From Tricholoma matsutake (taxonomy: Eukaryota > Basidiomycota > Agaricomycetes > Agaricales > Tricholomataceae): a stretch of DNA of 64,000 nt. The notes below the pieces were generated by a model. That model ran no database searches. It saw only the letters and a program-made list of their open reading frames with translations, and had not been told where the DNA came from. The stretch covers positions 9,300,001-9,364,000 of the forward strand of contig AP026540.1 in NCBI GenBank assembly GCA_026075535.2, in the 5' to 3' direction. The position numbers and the translations under genes were made by a program. Shown here in pieces: positions 24,721 through 36,784 of the stretch; the stretch's first letter is position 1; every line of letters begins with the position of its first letter.

Positions 24721-27700
24721 ATGCGTTGGCTCCTTGCATGTGCCTCGTGGCACGTTTCAGTGGTATTCGCTACCTTGATATCTCCGGGGAATTTCACTGC
24801 TCCTGGCGCGTTTCCGACGTCAGCATTCAGCAATTACTACAATAAACCAACTGCCACATCTGCCCAACCCCAACCTATTGTTTCTGACCCTGTTACTGTT
24901 GCGTGCTCTGATTTACGTGCTCATGTTTAGGTCCTGACGTAAAAAAACAAGCACACTACGTACCCGTTTTCTTTGACGAACCCGGACGCTATCCCACAGA
25001 ATAATACAGACCCTCACCCGTTGCCTCCTAAGGCTTCCTCTACTAGGTTGTTTGACCAAGCTTTGGCGCAAGTGAAATCGATCACCAATAACCCTGTATT
25101 CACAAACAACACATGCGCTCAGTGCCAAGCCCTGCTTGAGATCTTAAAGTTCATCTCTCTTGCGGCTCCTGAGCGAGGTCCCGATCTGGTGGTCGTGCTT
25201 TTTTGCGGGTTTTCTAACCCTTCTTCCACATGTCAGGCAACCTATGGTAGGCTAGGTGTTGGCACCGTGATTACACAAGTCATTGCGAACGCCGATGTGG
25301 GTGGCTACGATGGTCAGGTAGGTAATCAACACATTCCCAACATTCACCCGAACTGTATTGCCTGCAGGCTTTTTGTCAGAATTTTCTCCACTCCTGCGCC
25401 GTCCCTCCAACATCTCCCCTGAACTTGACTGGATGGTTCTCGAAGCCGAAACCAAGCCGACTTCCACCACCGAAACGCGCCAGCGGCAAGAGGCTCAAAG
25501 TACTGCATATGTCAGACTTTCACCTTGATCCAAGTTCGTTGCTAGTACGCTCCACCATCATTCTGAACATTCTACTCAATTTTTTGGCGTTTGTTGCAGG
25601 GTATGCAACAGGGTCAGAGGCCAATTGTACAACGTCGCTCTGTTGCCGCCAAAATAATTTCAATTCGCTCCACCCTAATTCACCGTTGTTTCCGGCGTCC
25701 AGATATGGATCTTATCGCTGGTACGATGTTTTGTCCAGTTGTTGGATATTTCCATCATGCTCATACATGATAATCCTCAGTGACACCCCTATGGATCTTG
25801 CCCTGTCTGCGTTGCAAGCCATTCCGGCTGTGACAGGAACAAACGGGACGAGCTTTGCGTGGACGGTATACACTGGCGATCTGGTTTCTCATGACCCTGA
25901 ATATCAATTATCAAGGTATGTACCTGCCTTCCTCTTTGATTGTACAATAGACCTGCTCTCGTACGCAGGGAATATGTAGAATATACAGAAGTAATTCTGG
26001 ATCAGCAATCGACATCAACCGTTTTGGTGTTGATCTTTCTACTCTAGACGATTGTGTATGGTCTCTTTAAGCGCATGTTAGGAAGTGGACCAGTCTACAC
26101 AGCGTTGGGGAATCACGACACTTATAATCAGTGTGCCTTTGCTTTACTCTGTTGGTTCTGACTCAGTAAATTATCGCAGGGCGCAGGATGCCCCTTATTC
26201 AATTGGTGGGACTCTTGCCCAGCAGTTCAGCTGGTGAGTATGGCGCATTTAGACCTCCGATGAAACTAGATATTCTGGGTTAGGAACTATAATCATGTCG
26301 CTTCTCTTTGGCAACACGAAGCGTGGCTTCCCGAAGCTGCGGTCCAGTTGGCAAGGTCGCATTATGCTGCGTACATGGTAAAGCGCATGGACGGACTTCG
26401 TATTATTACTCTTAATACGGATATGTGTAAGTTTAAGTTGATGAATTGTCCAATTCTAGATACTTACCCAAAGAGTGTTAGGGTATAGGTATGTACAGCA
26501 CCAGTAATTAATTTCAGACTGACGAAGTGATCGAATTTAGAGCAAATTATTTCAATTATATCAACGTGACCAACCCGGACACGTCTGGGATGTTGCGATT
26601 CTTAACGGATCAACTACAGGATGCTGAAGACGCAGGAGACAGAGGTCCTCTCATTCCATGATGCGAAACTCTTTTGCTGACCACCTTTTAGTGTGGATCG
26701 TGGGTCATGTACTCAGTGGCTGGGATGGTACTAACGCCCTTCCTAATCCTACCAATTTATGTGAGCATTTCTTCCGTTTTAGTGGTTGATTGCAAGGCCT
26801 GATGTCTTTGCAGTCTATCAAATGTATGTGTTTGTAGCTGACCGACGACTTTAGCTCACAGTGGATTACTGATAGTGTTGACCGCTTCTCGCCACATGTG
26901 ATAGCACGTACGCATCTGGGCTTCCACAAATCCCTTCGTTTTCTGATTATATTACAGACATATTTTTTGGCCAGTGAGCTAGCTATACAGCGTACTCACC
27001 ATTTGCTTCACCAACTGAACCTGTGTCATCAAGCACGCATGAAGATCAGCTATCTGTACGTAGGGTTTACAGGCGTGTCTTATGATTTTGCAACTTGTAT
27101 TATAGATCTTCTACAAAAATAATGCCACAATCATCGATGCAAGTACTGCGCAAGCGTTCTGTTGGGTAGATGCATCTTACTGACTTAGCGTTATCGCCTG
27201 AAGCTCATCAGAGCCTTTGTAGATTGGACCGTCCATCACCCCCTTGACCAATTTGAATTCTGGCTTTCGAGTGTATGAAGTGGATTCAGCGGTACAGCCT
27301 TCCTCGTATACAAGCTGCTTGACGGACATTAATGGGTGACTCTCCGCAGACGTTTGAAATTATGGATGCACACACGTTGGTACTCTTCTACGCCGCGTAT
27401 ATTGGTCATGACATACGTTGTTACAGATGGAAAAGTGATGTCTCCACATACCCCAGTCTTGACCCCCAGATTCAGAATGGCCCCGTTTATTCATACGAAT
27501 ATAACACCCGTGAAACCTATGGTGGTCAGATAGCGAACTGGACGGCGAATGATCCATTGAATGCGACTTGGTGGCATCACGTAACTGAAGGTGTGTAGAC
27601 ATCTTTTCTGATACAAGATGACTTATTCATCCTGTTGGAAGCTATGCAAGCTAATTCCACGTTAGTATCTGTAAGTTTGACCACCTCTACTCCACAACAT

Positions 27701-27870
27701 TGTCGTGATTCAGAATATATTTTCAGACTTTTAACACGTTCCAGGGCAAAACATCGGTTATGACGCGACCGTGCACGGGTGAATGTATTGCCGCCAAGAT
27801 CTGTTACATACGAAGCGGATCCGCCAGCATTGCCGGGAATTGCATTCCAGGTTTCGGCTCTGTGCAGTGA
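24721..27870 (+). CDS. Secreted acid-sphingomyelinase-like phosphodiesterase (saposin plus metallophosphatase)
   Basis: Acid sphingomyelinases cleave sphingomyelin-type lipids in lysosomes, vacuoles or outside the cell with a Zn-dependent calcineurin-like domain. The N-terminus MRWLLACASWHVSVVFATLI is signal-peptide-like. A saposin-B region follows with CAQCQALLEILKFISLA and FCQNFLHSCAVP. Catalytic motifs appear in order: HMSDFHLDPRYATGSEANC, YTGDLVSHDPEYQ, TALGNHDTYNQ, WIVGHVLSGWD and, restored over two introns, FFGHTHEDQLSIFY. Many N-x-S/T sites fit secretion. The C-terminal domain ends CIAAKICYIRSGS then IPGFGSVQ, the usual fungal ending, at the TGA 27868-27870. More than ten introns are present. 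Enzyme family is firm; the natural substrate is not known, since fungi lack sphingomyelin. Confidence 0.92.
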
Positions 27871-28040
27871 TAGCAATAGCTAATCATTCCACACGCCAAA
27901 TTGCAGTACGGTAGACATATAATTGATGCAAAAAGAAATTTGCAAGTTTTGAACGTCGAACGACAATGTTATCCGAGTTGATTACGTTGTGATTACGTAT
28001 GTGAAACAAGATCGCAAGTCCGTGGAAAGGACCAGAATAT

Positions 28041-28100
28041 GAAGTGGTGAGACAGTCATGTGTAGCTCGACTTCTCGATAGTGTCTACTAGTACCTCAGG
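28041..28100. repeat. Copy 1 of a short repeat found at two F-box genes
   Basis: About 55 bp (starting gaagtggtgagacagtcatg) recurs in the same orientation near 34265-34321 with one substitution and one 3-bp length difference. Here it lies about 240 bp upstream of the plus-strand F-box gene. The second copy contains the start codon of the minus-strand F-box gene. The rest of 27871-28340 holds no gene I can support. Confidence 0.8.
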
Positions 28101-28340
28101 CCCAGCTTTGGGTGCACGAGCCTCGCTTTCTCTCCGAACAGGCCCGGATCCTGCAGCTGATTTGTGCACGCGCTGGCATCTGTCGGAGATTTCAGAGTTC
28201 TAACAGCCTGAGGTTCGGTCGGCCTCGAAGATATCAACATCCAACAAGGGTCAGTGCTTTCTGCAAAAACCGGCCGTTCCGCGTGCCTGCGGGAGATGAC
28301 GACCAACTCTGAGTTACTGCAAATTGGACGATAATTTACC

Positions 28341-29581
28341 ATGCCTCAGCTACAATTGCCATCAGAAATCTGGTTGGAGGTCTTCCGTTGGGTGACCACT
28401 CCTGATGGGAGTTGCAACCCTTCTACACCGACATATGTCCCATTCCAGCCCACCCCCATTTCAGATACTTCCGACTCTACTACAAGAGTCAAAAGCGCTC
28501 TTTCGCTAGTTTGTCGGCAATGGAAACACTTATCAACCGAGTTCTTGTACCAGGACCTGAAGCTTCCGCAGGGTGCGTTGCACGCCCTCAAAAACGTCTT
28601 CGATCAAGGGGCAGACGTAGGAATATGGGTACGACATACCATCGTTCGCTTGATTTTTTCTTTTCATAATTGCTGCGCACGTAGGTTCGACGAGTGGTAC
28701 TTCCGTATTCAAGCACCGTTACGAAATCATGCAACGCTGTACTGCCATCTGTCGAAATCCTTAGATCATGCGCAAATCTCGAGACCCTTGTTCGACCGCG
28801 TTGGGCAGTTTCAGAAGATCTGGACTTTAGTTTTGATGCGGAACATCTTTCCTTTCTTTCGTTACGCCGTCTTGATTGGTGGCTCCATGACGGAGCTGAA
28901 AGAACTGGCGGCATTAACTCATTAGGCTCTGTTCTTCTCAACGCCCCCAATCTTCAGTACCTTTCTGTTGGCGGTGTTGTCGGCTGCAGCCGTATTCGTA
29001 TGAATCCGGAGTCAGAGCCTCTTTGCCTCCGAAAATTACAGACGCTTCGCTTACACACGGGCAATGATCTGTTCCTTCGACAGGTTCGATCTTGGGCCCT
29101 TCCGGCGTTAATCAGGGTCGTCTTAGATTCACCCATGATTGGCAGAGGCTTAGACGGTATCTGGGAGGCATTCGGATCCCAGATCCAATTGGCTGAATTC
29201 GGGAGACATGTCCAATTTATGCTGAACGATGTTATCACACCCTGCATACTGGCTTGCCCCAATCTCACCGAAGTAAACTATCATCTCTTCTTCACCGCAC
29301 CCCCTGAAATTCGTAATCCTCATGAATCAATCGCTACCGTGGGTCTTCATGCTGCGGTTAATATGCTCCTTCGGGACGAAGGAGAGCTCTGCTCTCATCT
29401 CGAACAACATTTCGAGATTTTGAAAAGCTCATTACCCGCTCTTCGAAACGTCGTTTTGTATGGCGAGTGGCGCGTTATCATCTCACACCCACGTCTGGCT
29501 TATGCATGGCAAGGTTTGTTCGATCGTGGCATAGTTGTGAGATGGAATGGATGTGTTTCTACTAGTCCGTTCACATCCTGA
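28341..29581 (+). CDS. F-box protein
   Basis: Exon 28341-28628 is joined to exon 28685-29581 by an intron with GTACGA donor and CGTAG acceptor, giving about 394 aa. The N-terminus MPQLQLPSEIWLEVFRWVT and the later LSLVCRQWKHLSTEFLYQDL form an F-box-like domain (LP-EIW...V-R.W), which recruits substrates to SCF ubiquitin ligases. The remainder has leucine-spaced segments (LQYLSVGGV, LRKLQTLRLH, LPALRNVVLY) like the degenerate leucine-rich repeats of mushroom F-box proteins. The target is unknown. Large lineage-specific F-box families are common in agaricomycetes. Confidence 0.85.
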
Positions 29582-29649
29582 TCCTTGGTTAGATTTTACC
29601 CTGCAGCTGGGAGTAGTAATTAATCACGGCCTATACTCATAAGTCTTGC

Positions 29650-30336
29650 CTAATGAAAGAAGTGTCTTAACCATTCTACTTCCTTCTCCATTTCGTCCAT
29701 TGAACGTGGAGGTCTGTGCTCATCAGCATCGACTCTAAGTGGCTGGACATCAGTGTTTTGCCGGAGTGTTATCGTCTGTAACTCAGATGACAAAGCTCCC
29801 TCACTGCGTTCTAGAGCAGGATATATCGCATCGTTCTCGTCGGAGAAACGATCCCCTTTTGATTTGCGTGGAAGGACGTGAAAGTGAACGTGAGGAACAC
29901 TCTGGCCTGCAGCCTTTCCATCCTGCGAATTGACGTGTTCATTTCATTTGTAAGTAGCTGCACAATGAAATTGAGAACCTGGCATGCGATTGTCAAACCA
30001 TCTGCGCCATAGGCTCGTTCGATTACGGTTCCGACACGTTGAACAGAACCAATTAAGGAGGAAAGTTCAGATTCTGATCCAAGGTGAGGTTCGACTGCAT
30101 TTTGCCATATTACAAGTCAAAGAGCACCATTCAGATCTGTAAGTCGTGGAACAGGCCTCGTTGGAATGACAAGTACATCTGAAATGTTTTCGCTCAGTGG
30201 TTGACACCCCTCTAGAAATCAGTCGCTCACGTCCTGGCACAATGGGCCTGAGATTTACGATTGCATAGGAAAGGGACGAGTGGTAAAAAGCTTGACGCGT
30301 GACATCGATTGTAGAGAAGAGAAGCTTTGCATTCAT
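29650..30336 (-). CDS. HIT-family hydrolase, Fhit/Hnt2-like diadenosine polyphosphate hydrolase
   Basis: Fhit/Hnt2 enzymes cleave ApppA-type dinucleotides to AMP plus a second nucleotide. Spliced exons read MNAKLLFSTIDVTRQAFYHS, SYAIVNLRPIVPGHVLVIPT, RPVPRLTDLN, ELSSLIGSVQRVGTVIERAY, GLTIACQDGKAAGQSVPHVH, FHVLPRK. HVHFHV is the histidine triad with the catalytic central His. The C-terminal part (about 70 residues) ends EMEKEVEWLRHFFH, as in fungal Hnt2 proteins. Three introns, all GT-AG, are in frame. It is tail-to-tail with the F-box gene, 68 bp apart. Confidence 0.92.
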
Positions 30337-30491
30337 TGTAATGGTTAGACGAGTGTTAGTGGGGTTTCCCGCGATCACCCTAATCCTACTTATCCTATCC
30401 CTACTATCGTACAATTACATCTCAAAAGGTATCCAATTCAAGAAAGTATCTACCTATAAAATTGGAGGACGCCATAAAAAAAGTAAAATGA

Positions 30492-31199
30492 TCACGACCA
30501 GAATCTTTGGACGCGTCTCCCACAATCCGTAACATCGCTCCTGAATCCAAACGTTTTCTCCATGTTGACCAATTCCGCGCATTGCCCTTCGGCATCGTTT
30601 CCTCTTCCGCCTATCAATCTAGGAATCCCGTTGCGGCACCGGTGCCGGACGGCGGAGGAAAAATCTATAACGCGTATACCGTCTCCCATCTTTACAAAAT
30701 GGTGTCCGTCAAGCAAATCTCCGTGGATAATGCCAGCCTGATGGATTTTACAAACTGATAACATTATGCATCGGCTATATCGTGAATGAGTAAAGTGATA
30801 TGATCGGGATCAAGACACAATTACGAACTTGAACTCTAGCATGTTCCATACTGGTGCCCGTCCGGAGCAATATTCCAGTAGCAGGCATCCGAGGTCAACG
30901 CCATCAACTTTCCCTCGGAAAAAGCCAAAGCATTTCGGCACCACAGTCCCTTGTAGGTGCCGTAACTCGTTCGAATAGAACTCGGCTTCCCTATTTAGAA
31001 GGATCATCTCGTCGGGGCCGAATGCAGCTTTGACGATGATAGCTTCAGTCGCCTCCATACCCCTCGGGCCAATGTGAGCGGTATAAACACGATTTCTTAT
31101 GCATTTGATGATTCGTGCCGTTTGGTGAGTATTTCCCATGTTCCAAGACCATAGATCGTATGTGCGACGATGATCCCATAAGAGCTGGAGTGTTGCCAT
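30492..31199 (-). CDS. Protein-kinase-like fold protein of the agaricomycete type
   Basis: Two exons joined by an intron (about 30823-30770) give roughly 215 aa. Exon 1 has IIVKAAFG (lysine at the position of the kinase VAIK motif), EAEFYSNELRHLQGTVVPKC, FGFFRGKVDG and LGCLLLEYCSG. Exon 2 has IHQAGIIHGDLLDGHHFVKM and GIRVIDFSSAV. HGDL replaces HRD and DFS replaces DFG, as in the many small kinase-like proteins of mushrooms and in aminoglycoside-type kinases. Whether it phosphorylates proteins, or anything, is unknown. Upstream (31200-31640) I see no other supported gene. Confidence 0.78.
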
Positions 31200-31633
31200 T
31201 TGCGTAATGAGGTCAAGAAAGGAGATATTGCAGCTGCAATAAAAATTATGGGGTAAGTAGGCGATCTGATTCCCTGTTTATACATGGCAGGACAATGTGG
31301 ACCCCGCCCACAGTGGCATGTTGTGGTGGGTCCAGGAATGGCCACCAGGCTCCTCGGCTCCGTCAAAGCAGTTGCATTGTGGATTACCTTTTGTCATAAG
31401 TCGATGGTATCATGATATCCGAGTTTCTAGGGACCAAAGCCGACCTTGTTCAACGTCTTTGTGCTGCAGGAATAATTGCCGAGTTGAACTCTGGAGCATT
31501 CAGTTGTGAGTCAATCGCTAAACGCGATCGCACTGTTGAACAATTATGTAAGAATCTGACACTTCTAGAGCTAATCGATTGGCATCGTCGCGGTCTCTAT
31601 AGAATAGTGATTATGCATAAGTAGCAGTACCGT

Positions 31634-32641
31634 CTACGAGTAATGGCACAGTTCCCCCTTGCCCAAAACCACCACCTCCCCTATCAATCGCACAATATTC
31701 ATATCTGCCTCCCAAATCACCTTCAGGTCACCACCTCTCGGACTGACTTGTTTTGCTTTGGTCTCTTGTCCTCCAGGGATGCCTCGCTTCTTGTACCAAT
31801 ATGGGGCCATTAAACAATGGGCAGATCCACATACGTGGTCTTCATCACCTGGAACGATCCCTGGAGCAAACATACGAGAAACAAAAAGCTCGTTTCCGGT
31901 AGTCGAGGCAGTCGTTATTACATTTATCGTAAATCCAGTATCACGCTAAGTAAGCAAGCAACGATTGTGAGAGTGCGTGTGATGAAATAGCTGAAGGGGG
32001 AATGTACCAGGGGATCTGCATTGATCTGGCATGCTTCAAGGTTCTCTTTTTCATCGAGTTCAACAAGTAGATCTGACGACATAGATATCAGATAACACAG
32101 TAAACGCGTATCTTTCTCATTTACAATATTCGAAGCCTCTCCCGCCTTTGCCAACGTAATTGACGACGACCTGTCTTCCAAATGCCTTGGCGAGTATCTC
32201 CGAGTACCTAGTTTTCTGGTCAAGGGAGACTTCTTCGACGGTGGCAGCTGGAAGTTGGATTTCTATAAACCCCTCCTCCACCTTGCGAGCACTAACGACC
32301 TCGCCCTTCACAGTGTGCAATTCGATGGTATCAACCACTCCGGGCACAAGGTTGGGTCTTTCAAAAACAGCTTTCGCTGCAGCAAGTGTTGCATGGCCGC
32401 ATAATGGAGTTTCCAGGTTAGGGGTAAACCAACGTACCCCAAAAGCAGCCACTGTGTCGCTTTTGGACACCAGTGGCGTTGGGAACAGGAAAGTCGTCAT
32501 CGGCTGGTTGAAATTGCGTGCAATTCCCGCTAGGGTATCGGTTGGGAGACTTCGGTCCAGGAACACAACGGCAACTGGATTTCCTCCATAAGCCGACGAA
32601 GTAAAGGCTGTGAGTAAGGTAAAGGGAATTATGCTTGACAT
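31634..32641 (-). CDS. PhzF-family isomerase-like protein
   Basis: PhzF-type proteins share a diaminopimelate-epimerase-like double fold; bacterial PhzF isomerises DHHA in phenazine synthesis, while most eukaryotic members have no known substrate. Three exons read PFTLLTAFTSSAYGGNPVAV, WFTPNLETPLCGHATLAAAK, YLLVELDEKENLEACQINAD, DTGFTINVITTAS and FVSRMFAPGIVPGDEDHVCG then SAHC. These are the two halves of the family fold, with the paired CGHATL and CGSAH signatures. At the position where PhzF has its catalytic glutamate (usually in an SET-F context) this protein reads NQPMTTFLF. Length is about 295 aa, normal. Confidence 0.9.
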
Positions 32642-32885
32642 CAGAATGAGCAGCTCAAACTGTAAAAGCCGTGCGATAGGCAGAAGGTGGATTTAAATGA
32701 CTCATCTGACTTCGGATGCGGAGACCTTGCTATCAAGTGAACACTCTCCACATGGGAATTATGATCCGGGGAAAACCGTCAGGAATGGGACCCACATACA
32801 AAATGAGCGCTTCCTGCATAGCTATGGTAAGTACTTAGAACAGATAACAACCGCTTCCCGTACCCCTCCCCAATGATAGCAATAT

Positions 32886-34284
32886 TCACACATTCTCATT
32901 CCAGTCTGCATCAAGAAGACGAATTCTCCATCTGCCAAGACGCTTCTTCCACTCTAGCATTTCACCTTGAACTCCGGCTTCTTGTGCTTGGGAATTCATT
33001 CCTTTTCTGAGCCACCGAACGTCTCTAGTTCGCAGAACACAGAAGTTAGGAAGTCGCGGAAGGAGCCTGACAAATACACTCCAGAAGCGGGGGTTTGGAC
33101 GTGGTATAGAGAGGATTTGCAGGGGATGAACATCTGAACATCTGAGTTCAGGAAGCGGATTTTCAAGTGAAAGATGACGTAAGTTAGGAGATGTATCCAA
33201 GAGAGTGGAAGGAGAAGGATGAAGTCTTGTGGGCCAAGATTCCGGTGTGAATAGAAGAAGAGATCGCAGGGACTTTCCATGAACGGCGATGAATTGTGAT
33301 GCAAGCGAAGCGGGGTATGGAATGTCGTCATAAGGCGTGAGCGTTATTTTTCGTAGGGATGGAAGTGCAGAGCACAGTAAAGACATCATGAGCCGAGAGG
33401 TATGCATGCGTAGTAGTATTAGGGTGTGAAGTTTTGGTAGATTTAGCGATGACGATAATTCTGAGATGGTGGAAAGAGCATCGTCAGACGCGAATTCTAG
33501 TTCGGAAAGATGTGGTCCTTCGCAAATGACCTCCAGCGCCTCTAGGTTCACGCAAACACCCAAAAGGCGCACAAGGGGATCTTGTCCTACTCCTGAAGCA
33601 CGGGTAGGGACATAGCTAATCCCTTCCAAAATACGGATATTTGCATTGCTAGAGGTCTCTCGCTCAGTAAAGGCCGTCATTGCCCTATGGCTCAAGATGA
33701 ATGATGGGTTCATTGATAACCGAGAAAGGAACGGAAGTAGTGGGAAAAGTCCAGTAAGAAGCGAATCCAGTCTCAAAGCCTGTGACTGGTCGACGAAATC
33801 CAAGCTTGAGAGGTCAAGGATCTGTACCCATCTACCTGGTGCTGAGTACGGTATCCTGCGGATGGAGTCCCACTTCTGCTCTGCCGAATGTAGATGTGCG
33901 TAGAATTTTTCCAGTCTAGGAATACCAGAGATCTGAACATGGGAGTAGATCAGTGGCAAAGCAGTTTCCTGTTGACATATGATTGATCGAATGGTAAGGA
34001 TCCATAGGGTAATTAGGCAATTCACGAACCTTGAATGCTTTGCACACCCTCAAAAGAGGAGATGCAAACGCGGTATCGTCATCCTGCAACACGTATGCAA
34101 AAATTTCGGTCCATATCTCTGAAGGAAGAGGTTTTAAAGGTTTGGGATAGGGAAGGAGTGGGAGAAGGAGAAGCTGTCCAGACAACTGCGCATATGGTCT
34201 TGGACAAAGGAAAATGCGTTCAATATTCTCAGCATGAGTGTTCAAGTTCATTGAGGAGAACATGGGAAGCGGTGAGACAGTCAT
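32886..34284 (-). CDS. F-box protein
   Basis: Two exons, 34284-34030 and 33968-32886, are joined by an intron with a GTTCGT donor and CAACAG acceptor, giving about 445 aa. The F-box region is PLPSEIWTEIFAYVLQDDDT followed by SPLLRVCKAFKV/E near the splice. After it come leucine-rich segments (LFPLLPFLSRLSMNP, LPKLHTLILLRMHT, ALPSLRKITLTPYDDIPYPA, TSPNLRHLSLENPLPELRC). It ends RLLDADWNENV. The first codons lie inside a short repeat also present at 28041-28100. Target unknown. Confidence 0.85.
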
Positions 34285-34321
34285 GTGTAGCTCGACTTCT
34301 CGATAGTGTCTAGTACCTCAG
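34265..34321. repeat. Copy 2 of the short F-box-associated repeat
   Basis: Same orientation as copy 1 at 28041-28100. It covers the ATG (34284-34282) and about 40 bp of 5' flank of the minus-strand F-box gene. Between 34322 and about 34600 there is no gene; this is the transition from the gene block to the repeat nest. Confidence 0.8.
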
Positions 34322-34599
34322 GGCCTCCCCAGTCAAAATCGGGTCGGAGCTGAGCGAGGGAAATCGAGAAGTAGCGATTTCAATGATCAGTACTAGTCAA
34401 GAGGTTTCAGATCGGTCGATCATGGACGTGGGATCTGGCCACATGGCACACGGAGCTTACCGAGGCACGGTCACCGAGGGTCACCGGCAGTCATCAAAAC
34501 AAAAACACAAAACAATCAATGCGGCTGGAACGGCAACTCGGCTTTGTCAGAGCTCAGACACGCAGAAAGTTAACAGAAAGTCATATCGATAGACAGTTT

Positions 34600-36720
34600 T
34601 CAGGTACAAAAAAATGTACCCGCGGGTTACCCGTGTCACACCCTATGCCTTATGTTGACCATGTCCTTCTCATCAATGGTAATGGCATCACTTGTCATGT
34701 CACAGATAACAATGTGTCCGAGTCTTCATTCTTATCTCTCTCTCATCATGGCAGGTTGACTCTGTACATAGTGTATCACAGCAACCTTCGTCTTCCTCTG
34801 TCCATATTTCAACTGCTACATTCACTTTCAACAACAATAATCCTCAGTAAAAAAGGATTTTCCTGTAGTCACGCAACTGTCAGGCTATAGTCATGTAAAT
34901 GTCAAAAAAACAACAAATAGTCAGGTAATAGTCAAAACAAATAGTCAGGTAATAGTCAAGAGTTTGTCGTTTTTTTGACATTTACATGACTATAGTCTGA
35001 CAATCACATGACTTCCCAGAAAATCTTTTTTTACTGAGAATAATCTCCCACTCAAAAAAGGCAACTTCTGCAATGGCACTCATCAAGTCCTCTGCACATG
35101 ATGTGGTGAAAGGGTTCCAACCTACCATACAGTGCCCCCACCATTCCCATCATTATATCAAATGGCTTCCATTCCACTCATTCTCCCTCACATTAATGAT
35201 GGCTTCCATTGACATACAACATTCCTAATTTAGGGACATTCATACTAGTAATTCTAACTACCATAGCAATTATATATTCAACTTCTTTATTAAGAGTACC
35301 TACCATTGATGAGAAGGACATGGTCAACATAAGGCAATTGATCCTCATTCTCACAACCACTCTTGCGGTCCTGGAACCCATGGTCATTTTTAGTTGTCAC
35401 ACCTGTACTTCCGTTGCATTTTCAAGTTTACCATTTTCTGGGTTCCCATGGCATCATCAACTACTGCCTACATGGGAAAGCCAATCTTGTATAATTTACC
35501 AGTGTTCATGGATGTCTGTTGATACCCAGTGGACAGAAAACCTCTGGACGGACATGCATGTCCAGTGTTCGATTCACTTTAATGGTAAAACTTATTGTCA
35601 TTTCTACTTGATAACTGTTTTTTTAATCCTGCTGCACTAACCATGTTGAATAATGGATGACTTTCTGCAGGATCTGGAGTTGTAACTACTTGTAAATGCG
35701 GTGCCAGGTGAAGCATGAAATTGCAACCCTCTAGTCTAAGTCTTCAGATGAGTCTTTAGAGATCTTTGGTACGCAATCAATATCGGCAAGGTAAGGATGT
35801 GATGAATGAGAGATGGTTGGAATTTAAAAACAGTTTGCATTTTGCACTCAGAACTAGAAAGGGGACATGACCCCCCTCCCAGATTTTGTGTTTGAAGATG
35901 CGTTGGAGGATGAACAATATTCTGAGGTCTTCAGGGCAGCTTGGCTGTGGAGGTAGATGGACAAGGCATGAGTGTAGTGTACTGATGTTTTGCATGGTAG
36001 AGTTGAGATCATGTGATCTCTCGTTGCCTTTCTCTTATGGCTCATTGTTGCTTGCTGTTTTGTCTCCCATCCACTGGTCCTTCTGACATCAAGATATCCA
36101 CTTCGCTTTTTCAGATTCATTCTTTTTCATTCTTTTTCAGTTGTCAGGCAACACAGAGAAACAGGGAGTAGCCCAGCTCAGGTTTCCACAGTCATTCTCT
36201 CAGCTCACCCCCAGTTTTGACATTGATGGAAATCTGAGGAGATGTATCCAATGTAGACCAGAGGTTCTGTATCCCCAGATCCCACCAGTTGCTTTGCTCC
36301 CAGAATTATTAGTATATTTACTTAGACAGACTAGATTTGTACTACCTAACATGTCACTAGGCAATCAGTATTTTGGCCAGTAATGTTTGAAGCAAAATCC
36401 ATGTCTGCAAACACTTCCAGACATCTCTGGAAAGGCATCCAATATGTGGTCAAACTTGAATGATTTGAACATGGCCTCCCTTCCACCATTATTGCATATT
36501 ACAATATAAAATTAAATACAATAAATCCCATGTCACACTGTGATGCAGCTTCTGACCCCAAATGACCAGAAAGGCAAGGAAGTCAACATTTCATGGCCTT
36601 ATGTTGACCATGTCCTTCTCGTCAATGGTAGTACTATTACACTTGCAGCTGTACCTGTACCCACAAACACCATACCCACATAGGTAGGGGTGCGGTGTTT
36701 ATCCCGGGTCACTGTTGGGT
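34600..36720. repeat. Interspersed repeat R1, class unknown
   Basis: The stretch 35330-35900 is closely related to 45394-45800 plus 47117-47290, so it belongs to a dispersed repeat. A short piece (ccttatgttgaccatgtcct) also recurs within it at about 34648 and 36598. Coding capacity is degraded and I could not name a transposase. A MITE is inserted at 34843-35038. Confidence 0.55.
34843..35038. mobile_element. 196-bp foldback MITE with 7-bp target duplication
   Basis: The ends are inverted repeats of about 75 bp, starting CTCAGTAAAAAAGGATTTTC on the left and closing ...TTTTTTTACTGAG on the right. They are flanked by AATAATC at 34836-34842 and at 35039-35045. The middle holds two direct copies of a 23-bp unit (aatagtcaggtaatagtcaa). 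No coding capacity. Superfamily uncertain because a 7-bp duplication is not diagnostic. Confidence 0.8.
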
Positions 36721-36784
36721 TTTGACTCAACTACATATTTCAATAATATAATTACATTAAACTAATATATAAACATAATAAGAA

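Noticed and set aside
28041..28340. Short ORFs upstream of the first F-box gene
   Set aside because: They overlap the short repeat and the promoter region; no domain and no splice support.
31634..32641. Phenazine biosynthesis cluster
   Set aside because: Only a PhzF-fold protein is present; no other phenazine genes are nearby and the catalytic Glu seems absent.
35209..35640. Plus-strand 143-aa ORF with a hydrophobic start
   Set aside because: Lies in repeat R1; the related sequence in R2 does not keep the frame, so it is not a conserved gene.
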